Both the position numbers and the translations under genes were made by a program. From assembly GCA_903862805.1 (NCBI GenBank), contig CAIOZP010000637.1, positions 1-5,661 on the forward strand: a stretch of 5,661 nucleotides of DNA, read 5' to 3'. Below, piece after piece: positions 1-5,648 of the stretch; the stretch's first letter is position 1; the number at the start of each line of letters is the position of its first letter. The notes under the pieces are model-generated. The model saw only the letters and a program-made list of their open reading frames with translations. It searched no databases and was not told the DNA's origin. The DNA is from an uncultured Fibrobacterota bacterium. Lineage in GTDB: Bacteria; Fibrobacterota; Chitinivibrionia; Chitinivibrionales; CAIOZP01.

Positions 1-2
1 AT

Positions 3-59
3 CTTGACAAGGAACTGGAGAAGTCGTCGAATACCGCGGCGGATTCGGCTAAGAAATAG
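3..59 (+). CDS. C-terminal end of an upstream gene (partial)
   Basis: The window begins inside a reading frame that ends with the residues LDKELEKSSNTAADSAKK and a TAG stop at 57-59. The tail is hydrophilic, rich in Lys, Glu, Ser and Ala, and looks like the helical or disordered C-terminus of a soluble protein. The main support is that a strong intrinsic terminator begins 23 bases after the stop, as expected at the end of a transcription unit. The function cannot be told from 18 residues. Because the gene ends about 150 bases before a tRNA fragment that may be an attachment site, it could belong to an integrated element, possibly its integrase, but that is speculation. Confidence 0.45.
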   Translation, partial: LDKELEKSSNTAADSAKK

Positions 60-81
60 CAGGTCGAAAAAGATATGGATG

Positions 82-116
82 AAGGCGCGGTCTCGGAAAC
101 GGGGCCGCGCTTTTTT
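82..116 (+). terminator. Strong rho-independent terminator
   Basis: GCGCGGTCTC (85-94) pairs with GGGGCCGCGC (101-110) as a ten-base-pair, GC-rich stem with two G-T wobbles around the six-base loop GGAAAC. Six T residues (111-116) follow directly, and A82-A83 can extend the stem into the T tract. This is a textbook intrinsic terminator and serves the gene whose stop is at 57-59. Confidence 0.88.
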
Positions 117-158
117 AAAGCTTTGGGAAAATGTCGGTATTCTGGAAATCACGGTAAA

Positions 159-178
159 GGTGACACTTGGGGTGACAC
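159..178 (+). repeat. Two direct copies of GGTGACAC, 12 bases apart
   Basis: GGTGACAC occurs at 159-166 and again at 171-178, separated by TTGG. The pair lies 30 to 50 bases before the tRNA-Arg fragment. Short direct repeats beside a tRNA attachment core are typical of arm-type binding sites for an integrase or its directionality factor. That role is inferred from position only; a chance repeat is possible. Confidence 0.4.
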
Positions 179-207
179 CACAGCCATAAGTTGTTGATAT
201 TAAATAG

Positions 208-263
208 AGAGTATCTGACTACGGATCAGAAGGTTCGGGGTTCGAGTCCCTGCAGCCGCACCA
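208..263 (+). tRNA. tRNA-Arg(ACG), 3' portion only; 5' half missing
   Basis: The anticodon arm is perfect: TCTGA (214-218), seven-base loop CTACGGA (219-225) with anticodon ACG (221-223), and TCAGA (226-230). A five-base variable loop follows (231-235). The T arm is CGGGG/CCCTG (236-240 with 248-252) around TTCGAGT. The 3' acceptor strand CAGCCGC (253-259), discriminator A260 and encoded CCA (261-263) complete it. GAGT at 209-212 fits the 3' side of a D stem. A complete tRNA would need an acceptor strand near GCGGCTG and a D-stem 5' strand around 187-200. The bases there (TAAGTTGTTGATATT) fit neither, so this is not a complete tRNA gene. It is best read as the duplicated 3' end left at an integration junction, or a tRNA relic. 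Confidence 0.72.
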
Positions 264-264
264 G

Positions 265-309
265 TAAGGCCCTTGTGAATCATTGATTTGCGAGGGCCTT
301 ATTTGTTTT
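265..309 (+). terminator. Terminator after the tRNA-Arg fragment
   Basis: TAAGGCCCTTG (265-275) pairs with CGAGGGCCTTA (291-301) as an eleven-base-pair stem with one T-G wobble and a 15-base loop. A moderately T-rich run (302-309) follows. It starts two bases after the CCA end of the tRNA fragment, the normal position for a tRNA gene terminator. This suggests that the fragment kept its original downstream flank. Confidence 0.75.
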
Positions 310-644
310 ATCCAAAACTACAATTAGCAAAAAGTCCGCAGACCTTTTTCTCTTTCTTCAACCCGATCAAACAAACTCTGTGATTCCCAACGCAAAAGAT
401 CTCCTGCACGTCATTTACGAATTGCCCCGCGATAATGATCATACCATACATTTCGTGGGCACCGGTTTTTTTTAAGATACGATAAAAATGTGGTGTAATG
501 TTAAACCCCTCCCCGATTGTCGAATGTGATATGATTGACAAGATGCGCAATGGGTTGGGGCTGAATGTTCCGCAACATTTTCAAAATCCGGAGTTGAAAA
601 TTCCTTATGAAAATTGGCGACAAAGTTTTAAAAAATGTGTATAA
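308..644. other. Gene-poor stretch with competing broken reading frames
   Basis: No confident gene. On the minus strand, 550-308 is open for 80 codons, but it starts at TTG with no Shine-Dalgarno sequence and matches no family I recognise. On the plus strand, 308-475 is open without a usable start and contains the segment HTIHFVGTGFF, which recalls the start of trypsin-like protease domains. It breaks at a run of eight T (466-473); the frame then shifts, and a 48-codon frame starting ATG at 498 runs to TAA at 642-644, ending in IPYENWRQSFKKCV. The plus-strand pieces could be one frameshifted gene remnant. Neither reading can be proved without a database comparison. Confidence 0.25.
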
Positions 645-841
645 ATATTGAAACGAGCATTTTATTGTTTATACGGAGCAAGGTTTATGGCATTTATTGC
701 CTATTACAGATCCTACGACTCTTCTTTGACACTTTCGTCGTACACTTACGGGACTTCTTCCCTTCAACCTTGTCCACTTGGACACTCCCTGGTTATACCA
801 CCAATGAAGTGTCATCCTCTTTCCCGTTCTTCTCCTGCCCG
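645..841 (-). other. Non-coding or decayed stretch beyond the integrase remnant
   Basis: No intact gene. On the minus strand a 33-codon open piece (792 down to the stop at 694-696) reads as a very basic tail including GKKSRKCTTKVSKKSRR. It is preceded in the same frame by stops at 793-795 and further upstream, and the intervening piece reads EKNGKEDDTSLVV. This may be the broken C-terminal part of the adjacent recombinase or of another protein. The HxxR and tyrosine motifs of tyrosine recombinases were not found here. The plus-strand frames covering this stretch look like shadows. Confidence 0.25.
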
Positions 842-1238
842 TTATCTGGGAACTACCACACCTCCATCCTTTACACTGTTAAACAGGTATTCTGCTTGAG
901 TCTGAACCATGAGTTGCACATAAGGCATGAATTCCCTCGGGATAACTATTGTCCGTCCATCCCCGTTCTTCGTCGTTCCTGCATGAAGCGTTATAGTCCT
1001 GGTGAAATTGATAAGTTCGGACATTCGCCCCGGGATTCGACATGCGAAATAATACAATAGCTTCAATAACCCCGGGAGCGCATTCCAAAGGTGCTCCATT
1101 CATTTTTAGAAAGAGTTCGGAACCGTTTGTTGTTCTCCGGACCGTTTTCAACGGCCGGAATAGGGTCTCATTTTTTTTAGGTCTACGCGGGACATATGCA
1201 TAACGCAAAAAGGCCTCGATAGAATGCGCACAAAGCAC
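842..1238 (-). pseudogene. Frameshifted tyrosine recombinase (integrase) remnant
   Basis: Read on the minus strand, integrase-like segments follow in the correct order but in different frames. RRPKKN ends near the eight-T run at 1171-1178. In a second frame (from 1167) comes DPIPAVENGPENNKRFR then TLSKNEW, the usual linker into the catalytic domain. A third frame (1099-842) has WNALPGLLKLLYYFACR and GRMSELINF, which resembles box I with the first catalytic Arg, then TITLHAGTTKNGDGR with the beta-strand Lys motif, then VQLMVQTQAEYLFNS before a TAA at 842-844. VIEAIVLF in the first frame may replace part of the third. The spacing after SELINF is about ten residues too short. The HxxR box and active-site Tyr are missing. 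Such enzymes integrate phages and islands into tRNA genes; this copy cannot work. The family call is from motif memory. Confidence 0.62.
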
Positions 1239-1274
1239 AGCTATTTAGTACTCTGAATTATTTCATAAATATCC

Positions 1275-1303
1275 TGCAAAACAGATAAAATGTATTATAT
1301 TAC
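1275..1303 (+). promoter_or_regulatory. Possible promoter for the short TIGR02147-like gene
   Basis: The stretch around 1255-1320 is AT-rich and contains TATTATATTAC (1293-1303). Its last eight bases, TATATTAC (1296-1303), recur exactly at 3112-3119, at a similar distance in front of the second TIGR02147 gene. A -10-like element is the simplest reading. No convincing -35 element is visible at standard spacing, so the assignment is tentative. Confidence 0.35.
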
Positions 1304-1358
1304 CCAAGTATAAATGCCTTAGTAATCGAAATGTTTTCATTTGGCGGCTGGAGATAAA

Positions 1359-1778
1359 TTGACTTGCCCGGAGGAAGTAGTTGTTGCGCTGTTTCAGTAC
1401 CGTGATTTCCGCGAATTCATGCGGGATTGGTTTGCGGCAAAAAAGAAGGTTTTTCCCGCCTTTTCCTTCCGGTATTTTGCCAGAAAATCAGGATTGTCGG
1501 CCAGTTTCATTTCGTCCCTTGCGAGTGGTACAAGAAATTGCTCCGTTGAGTCTGCAAGGCAGATCGCAGCGGCTATTGGGTTAAATAAGCACGAATCGGA
1601 ATTCTTCGAGAGCCTGGCGCTTGGGAACGGGGCAATGACTGCAATGACAAGCAATTCCGACACGGGTAAGCATTCTGTGACTGGTGTCCGGGGCAAAGCG
1701 AGGTCTGAAAAAAACGGAGTACAAAGTGATGCCAGGTTCGCGAACCAACGGAGGGATATTATCGGAACCTTTGAATGA
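1359..1778 (+). CDS. Truncated TIGR02147-like protein, N-terminal domain only
   Basis: This 139-residue protein matches the N-terminal part of the TIGR02147 (Fibrobacter paralogous) family. It has FQYRDFREFMRDWF (residues 12-25), PAFSFRYFARKSGLSASFIS (33-52) and SGTRN (56-60), then a helix ending AAIGLNKHESEFFESLAL (71-88). The same blocks occur in the full-length gene at 3184-4023. That region resembles a helix-turn-helix DNA-binding fold. The family's DUF4423 part (about 170 residues) is absent: after residue 90 comes a polar Ser/Gly/Lys/Arg-rich tail that matches nothing, and the other two frames hit stops with no DUF4423 motifs. The start is uncertain. TTG 1359 has GGAG five bases upstream; TTG 1341 has no such site. 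By alignment the family start would fall near 1380, where no start codon exists. It could be a stand-alone DNA-binding protein or a decaying copy. The next gene starts 79 bases downstream. Confidence 0.6.
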   Translation: MTCPEEVVVALFQYRDFREFMRDWFAAKKKVFPAFSFRYFARKSGLSASFISSLASGTRNCSVESARQIAAAIGLNKHESEFFESLALGNGAMTAMTSNSDTGKHSVTGVRGKARSEKNGVQSDARFANQRRDIIGTFE

Positions 1779-1857
1779 AGTCGATATGCATTGAACCGTG
1801 TGTCAGTATTGCCGCGCGATTCTCTTTTACAAATATCATTAAGACGGGGTGTTGCTT

Positions 1858-2871
1858 ATGAAAATCAGGATTAGTGAAGCCTTCTTTGCCTTATTGCTCT
1901 CGCTTTCAGTAGATGCCGCCTATTCTAAAACCGTTCTCCTGAAACAAACTGATGTTCAAGATGGAACCGATTCGACCGTCTACACCTTCACATACAATCC
2001 AAACGGCACACTTGATTCTATGTACTCAACGTGTGCCTACGGCAACAGCGTCTATAAATACGTTTATGCAACGGATACCCTTGTCAGGGAGCTATTGGTC
2101 ACGGATTTGTCCTACAGGGTAGTCGTGGAACACGACTTCTATGCCTACGACAAGATGAACAGGATCACCCTCGATTCGACCTTGGAAGGTGGAATGTTTG
2201 TAAACCCGCCCATCAATTCCGAGGTACACCATTATACCTACGGACAGGACACCTCGATAGATACCGCAATGGTTTACGACACCAGCGGCAAGAAGATAAG
2301 CGATACCTTTACCGTTGTGAATGTGTTTGACCACTTGGGCGACACTGTAACATCGGCAACCTATTCCATCTACGGGAATACTGTCTGCCGCTATGCCTAC
2401 AGTGACCACAACGGGCAAAAGCTCCTAGATAGCGCAATAACCAGCCATGCTGGCGGCAGCCTTATGTACTACTATGCAAACATCTACGATGCGACCGGAA
2501 CCCTGACGATGACCCACAGCTATGTCGCGCCTAGCGCGTATCCGGCGATAAATTTCATTTCGACCTATGAATACGGGGATATAGCCACACCGATAGCCTC
2601 AAATGTCATCTGTGGCAAGGAATCGCATTTGGTCGTACATTCATTAGGATCCGAGCTTACTATAGACGTGCCAGGTTTTGACGGATCAGGAATCAGCGGA
2701 GCGATTTACGATGTCTCCGGTCGCAAGATCATGGATCTGCCATCATTGGGTTCCTCAAAAGGGGCTGCTTGTCTGACGATAGGCCGCAACTCATTGGGTG
2801 CCCCCGGGGCATATTTCTTGAAAATGGTGGCAGGCGGGCAGAAAATCTCCTCAAGATTTGTGATCAAGTAA
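1858..2871 (+). CDS. Secreted YD/RHS-like repeat protein with C-terminal sorting-like domain
   Basis: Encodes 337 residues. ATG 1858 is chosen because GGGG lies eight bases upstream and it begins a clean signal peptide (MKIRI, hydrophobic core to about residue 18, likely cleavage near DAAYS/K). GTG 1849 is the only longer alternative. Residues about 40-245 hold seven or eight degenerate units of 20-25 residues with the pattern Tyr-x-Tyr/Phe-(N/D)-x-x-G/N-x-x-x-D-S, for example TFTYNPNGTLDSM, FYAYDKMNRITLDSTL, VYDTSGKKISD and RYAYSDHNGQKLLDSA. This is like the YD repeats of RHS-type proteins. The last 73 residues (about 265-337) read as a compact beta domain with GAIYDVSGRKI, GAYFLKM and a final SSRFVIK, closely resembling type IX secretion C-terminal sorting domains. 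It is probably exported to the surface or released. No catalytic motif is visible, and it lacks the toxin core of large RHS proteins. Ligand unknown. Confidence 0.85.
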   Translation: MKIRISEAFFALLLSLSVDAAYSKTVLLKQTDVQDGTDSTVYTFTYNPNGTLDSMYSTCAYGNSVYKYVYATDTLVRELLVTDLSYRVVVEHDFYAYDKMNRITLDSTLEGGMFVNPPINSEVHHYTYGQDTSIDTAMVYDTSGKKISDTFTVVNVFDHLGDTVTSATYSIYGNTVCRYAYSDHNGQKLLDSAITSHAGGSLMYYYANIYDATGTLTMTHSYVAPSAYPAINFISTYEYGDIATPIASNVICGKESHLVVHSLGSELTIDVPGFDGSGISGAIYDVSGRKIMDLPSLGSSKGAACLTIGRNSLGAPGAYFLKMVAGGQKISSRFVIK

Positions 2872-2905
2872 GGATCTTCCGCAGTAGACCAGCCTAGTCA
2901 AAATC

Positions 2906-2952
2906 TGCGTCGGAGGAATTGCCATGAAATCAACCGGAATTCCTCTGACGCA
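2906..2952 (+). terminator. Long hairpin after the YD-repeat gene, probable terminator
   Basis: The 5' arm TGCGTCGGAGGAATT (2906-2920) pairs with AATTCCTCTGACGCA (2938-2952) as 15 base pairs with one G-T wobble. After a bulged G2921, CC/GG extends it. The loop is 12 bases. It lies 35 bases after the stop at 2871. Only TTT follows the plus side, and the minus side has a short run of four T, so intrinsic termination would be weak. An RNA-stabilising or processing role is an alternative. Confidence 0.55.
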
Positions 2953-3092
2953 TTTGGATACAGGGGGAATGTGTACTCAAATTATTTTTAATAAAACTGA
3001 GACATTTGCATCAACAAGGCCAACCGCAGTGGATACGTCGATATCACGACAAGAATAGTAGGGTAAATTCTGGAAATGCACGAAAATTAGGG
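2953..3092. other. Intergenic stretch, nothing recognised
   Basis: Part of the 312-base gap between the YD-repeat gene and the full-length TIGR02147 gene. It contains an AT-rich run at 2978-2998 but no open frame with a start site, no tRNA and no further convincing hairpin was seen. Confidence 0.5.
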
Positions 3093-3119
3093 TTGGGCTG
3101 ATTTTTTGTTGTATATTAC
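3093..3119 (+). promoter_or_regulatory. Candidate promoter of the TIGR02147-lipoprotein operon
   Basis: TATATTAC (3112-3119) lies 64 bases before the ATG at 3184 and is identical to the element at 1296-1303. TTGGGC (3093-3098) is a poor -35 candidate because only 13 bases separate it from TATATT. The stretch between is T-rich (TTTTTTGTTG). The shared element is seen directly; its promoter role is inferred. Confidence 0.4.
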
Positions 3120-3183
3120 TGATGTAAGCAGCGTAATCAAAAATAATTCAGATATTGATCTGCAAGAGAAAATCAATATTGAT

Positions 3184-4023
3184 ATGAAGCCGATTTACTC
3201 CTTTATTTCCTACAGAAGATATCTTGCCGAATTCTACCAATTCAAAAAGAGAACGGAGCAAGGGTTTTCCTACAGGCAGTTTTCTGCAGCCGTCGGTGTG
3301 AAGATGCCCAATTTTCTCCCGTGGCTGATCGATGGGACACGAAATCTTGGGGAAACTACCATGCCCATGGTTGTCTCTGCGTTGGGTTTGTCGCAGGAAG
3401 AAGGGGAATATTTCGCGCTCTTGGTCAAATTTGACCAATCCAAGATTCAGTCCGAGCGCGAGACGCTATTTGGCAGAATCACCTCGATCAGAACCGAAAA
3501 ATCGGTCGAACTGATAGAGGAAAAGCGTCACCTCTACTTTTCCGACTGGTCGGTGGTTGCCATTCGCGAGCTGCTGAATATCGTACGCATCAATCCCAAG
3601 GTCGATGACGGATACTATCGCCTGGGTTCCATGTTGCGGCCCCGCATCTCCAGAACCGAGGCTCACAGAGCGGTCAAGATTCTTGCCGACCTCGGCCTTG
3701 TGGAGGCTGAACCGGACGGAACACTGTACCCGACCAAGAGCCAGTTGACAACCGGCGATGAAGTCCCCGGGTTTTTTTCCCGCCAATTCCACAAACAGAT
3801 GCTTGAAAGAGCCGATGAATCGATGGACATATTCCCCTCTGATCAAAGGGATGTCTCAAGCGTGACGATGAGTGTTTCGGTTGAATGCCAAATGATGGTG
3901 AAGGACGCCATCCAGCGATTCCGTGGTGAGATTGAGGCCCTTGTCAGGGCCGATCTCAACGAGCCGAATCGTGTGATACAACTCAATATGCAGATGTTTC
4001 CCCTCGCAGAGACACACAAATGA
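3184..4023 (+). CDS. TIGR02147 / DUF4423 family protein, full length
   Basis: A 279-residue protein, the usual family length. ATG 3184 is chosen because family members begin just before this conserved block (MKPIYSFISYRRYL). A TTG at 3106 is possible but adds an unsupported leader, and the ribosome binding site is weak (AAGAGA 14 bases upstream). Residues 5-80 form the N-terminal HTH-like domain: YRRYLAEFYQFKK (10-22), GFSYRQFSAAVGVKMPNFLP (27-46), DGTRNL (50-55), ALGLSQEEGEYFALL (66-80). The DUF4423 part begins near residue 105, with LYFSDWSVVAIRELL, then YYRLGSMLRPRISRTEAHRA leading into KILADLGLVE, which looks like a winged-helix segment. A second block carries SVTMSVS, and the family's ending VIQLNMQMFPL is present. 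There is no membrane segment, so it is cytoplasmic. The biochemical role of the family is not established to my knowledge; a transcriptional regulator fits the HTH-like folds. Its stop overlaps the next start by four bases (ATGA, 4020-4023). Confidence 0.88.
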   Translation: MKPIYSFISYRRYLAEFYQFKKRTEQGFSYRQFSAAVGVKMPNFLPWLIDGTRNLGETTMPMVVSALGLSQEEGEYFALLVKFDQSKIQSERETLFGRITSIRTEKSVELIEEKRHLYFSDWSVVAIRELLNIVRINPKVDDGYYRLGSMLRPRISRTEAHRAVKILADLGLVEAEPDGTLYPTKSQLTTGDEVPGFFSRQFHKQMLERADESMDIFPSDQRDVSSVTMSVSVECQMMVKDAIQRFRGEIEALVRADLNEPNRVIQLNMQMFPLAETHK

Positions 4024-5453
4024 CTCGTACGCTACCTGTTTTAATCGCATTGATTGCCTTGGTCGGATGCTCTTCGTTGGTCAGCGAAGGGGGCTCGACT
4101 ACCATCGGCAACCCTTATGTTTCAGGGATTGCCACCAAAAATGGACAGCCTCTGCGGAATGCCAAGGTCTATCTCCTTGACACGGGCTTCATCCCTTTGC
4201 GACCTGATACGATTGTACCGGTGTTTACCGATAGCTCCGGGCGGTTTTCGGCCAGGGCCGCTCACTCCGGGATTATCCGACTGACACTGGTCGACAGCGG
4301 CCTCACCAGCGGTCTCGTTGAGGATCTTGACCTGTGCGGTGACACCGCCGGATTGAGTCTAAAGGCCCTTCCTTTCGGCACAATAAGGACAACCGATTCC
4401 TCGGCGCTCCTTGCGATCCCTGGCACTCCGTTCAAATCCGCCGTGGGGCTCACTGTCCCGGCGGGCATCATGCCTGAGCTGGTATCTCTGGATTCAACAG
4501 GGATCGTCACAAAGATCGGCTACGACATCCAGGTCGATTCAGGATCGTTGGTAACTGCTGCTGCGGGATTCCAGTGGAGAACCGCGGCTAACAAATCCGA
4601 GTTTTCGGTTCCGGACTCGGTAGGATTCCTTGCAGCCGCAACCGATAGCAGCATAGCGGTTTGCGGTACCTCGGCGGTCTCGTACCGCTCTGGCGCCGGT
4701 GTCTGGACACAGCGGAATTTCACCGGAACAACCATCCATCGGATGACTGGTTCCGGGGCTTACTACTGGGCAGCATCCGACAGCGGGCTATTGCAAATCG
4801 GATCCGGCGGTGTCACGACATTCTCGTCGGCAAATTCGCCATTGCCGGACAACAATGTCTTGACCTTGGGGACAGACAGCAATGCCATTTTGGTCGTTAC
4901 CTCGACAGATATCTTCCTTGCCGATGGAACAACTTGGGATACAATCCCCCTCCCTTCGGATATAACCGGTGCCATAACAGCCCTGACGGGTTTCGGCAGA
5001 GACCGGGTCTTGATCGGGACCTCCGCGGGGGAAACAAGATTCCTGTCCGGTGGCACTTGGCAGAGCATACCGGCCCTTGCCGAATTGGATACATACGGCA
5101 AGGGGATCATTGGCGCCGAAGCGCTCGGCGACTCGCTGCTATGTGTGGCCAATGACTCCGAGGTGCTTTTATGGAACAGCAGTCGGAATTCTGTCGATGA
5201 CCGTCTTTCACGTGTGGACGACAATTCCAACAGAATACCTGTCCGCGGTATATCGGTCGATAGGGAAACCGGCGAGCTTTGTGTGCTGTGGCAAGGATTT
5301 GTCGCCGTGAGAAGTCCCCTGGGGGCGATCTCTACCATGGATTCTGTTTCTCTCGGCTTGCTGGCCGGTAAATCAGCACTGGGCCACGGACGAACAAGTG
5401 GAGAGTTTATCCTGGGCAGTTCAGGGGGGCTTGTGTTTATCCGCAGAGACTAA
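4020..5453 (+). CDS. Lipoprotein with carboxypeptidase-regulatory-like domain and beta-propeller
   Basis: Encodes 477 residues. The ATG at 4020 overlaps the upstream stop as ATGA, so translation is probably coupled. The signal peptide ends in a lipobox, ALVGC, with Cys17 as the lipidated residue, which predicts membrane anchoring. After GGSTTIGNP (24-32) comes a carboxypeptidase-regulatory-like beta-sandwich (about 33-100): VSGIATKNGQPLRNAKVYLL, then FTDSSGRFSARA. A linker-like beta region runs to about 185. Residues about 190-475 read as blades of a beta-propeller: GVWTQRNF, then NSPLPDNNVLTLGTDSNA (272 on) with a following ADGTTWDTI, then SGGTWQSIPAL, and finally SSGGLVFIRRD. The NSxLPxNxV...DGxxW pattern matches the two-component-regulator propeller repeat. 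No enzymatic residues are evident. A sensor or surface-binding role for the upstream TIGR02147 protein is inferred from the coupling only. Composition is rich in Ser, Thr, Gly and Asp, as usual for surface proteins. Confidence 0.85.
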   Translation: MTRTLPVLIALIALVGCSSLVSEGGSTTIGNPYVSGIATKNGQPLRNAKVYLLDTGFIPLRPDTIVPVFTDSSGRFSARAAHSGIIRLTLVDSGLTSGLVEDLDLCGDTAGLSLKALPFGTIRTTDSSALLAIPGTPFKSAVGLTVPAGIMPELVSLDSTGIVTKIGYDIQVDSGSLVTAAAGFQWRTAANKSEFSVPDSVGFLAAATDSSIAVCGTSAVSYRSGAGVWTQRNFTGTTIHRMTGSGAYYWAASDSGLLQIGSGGVTTFSSANSPLPDNNVLTLGTDSNAILVVTSTDIFLADGTTWDTIPLPSDITGAITALTGFGRDRVLIGTSAGETRFLSGGTWQSIPALAELDTYGKGIIGAEALGDSLLCVANDSEVLLWNSSRNSVDDRLSRVDDNSNRIPVRGISVDRETGELCVLWQGFVAVRSPLGAISTMDSVSLGLLAGKSALGHGRTSGEFILGSSGGLVFIRRD

Positions 5454-5540
5454 CCGATTCGTTTTCAATTATAAAAGATGTCATGCCCTGTTCACGATCT
5501 GGATGGGGTTACAGGTAGCTTATTTTCCTGGGGGAGAACC

Positions 5541-5648
5541 ATGTCTTTGAAGGCTGTCCGAATGGCTTCGCTTCTCTTCTGTTCGGTCACCCTATTGATG
5601 GGTGCGCAGAAGAAGGTGTTGATAGAAACACCGACCTCGCCCGGTTGA
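5541..5648 (+). CDS. Short ORF with signal peptide, likely front of a frameshifted or tiny secreted product
   Basis: A strong ribosome binding site (GGGGGAG, 5530-5536) lies four bases before ATG 5541. The 35 residues begin MSLKAVRMASLLFCSVTLL and continue MGA|QKK, a good signal peptide with likely cleavage after Ala22. Only QKKVLIETPTSPG follows before TGA at 5646-5648. A mature peptide of 13 residues would be unusual. Continuing after a one-base shift gives PVDSLVR without a stop up to the window edge, so a frameshift near 5640 or a truncated gene is likely. It lies 87 bases after the lipoprotein gene on the same strand and may belong to the same operon. Confidence 0.55.
   Translation: MSLKAVRMASLLFCSVTLLMGAQKKVLIETPTSPG

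Noticed and set aside
4..189. Plus-strand 61-codon open frame
   Set aside because: It runs straight through the strong terminator at 82-116, is Arg-rich in the manner of an out-of-frame reading, and overlaps the better-supported gene end at 3-59.
150..263. A complete tRNA, or a tRNA interrupted by an intron
   Set aside because: No D arm or 5' acceptor strand is visible upstream, and known bacterial tRNA introns interrupt the anticodon loop, whereas this loop is intact.
308..500. Trypsin-like protease from the HFVGTGFF segment
   Set aside because: Only one short motif fits; no catalytic His, Asp or Ser motif follows, and the frame breaks immediately.
635..1060. Plus-strand 141-codon open frame
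   Set aside because: It has no ribosome binding site and its sequence resembles a non-coding complement; the opposite strand carries recognisable integrase motifs.
879..1238. Minus-strand 119-codon frame as a gene of its own
   Set aside because: Only scattered parts of it look like protein (RRPKKN, VIEAIVLF); the recombinase reading continues in the other two frames, so it is one frame of a broken gene.
4763..5338. Minus-strand 191-codon open frame
   Set aside because: It lies entirely inside the lipoprotein gene, whose plus-strand frame has a lipobox and propeller motifs; this is a shadow of a GC-rich coding region.
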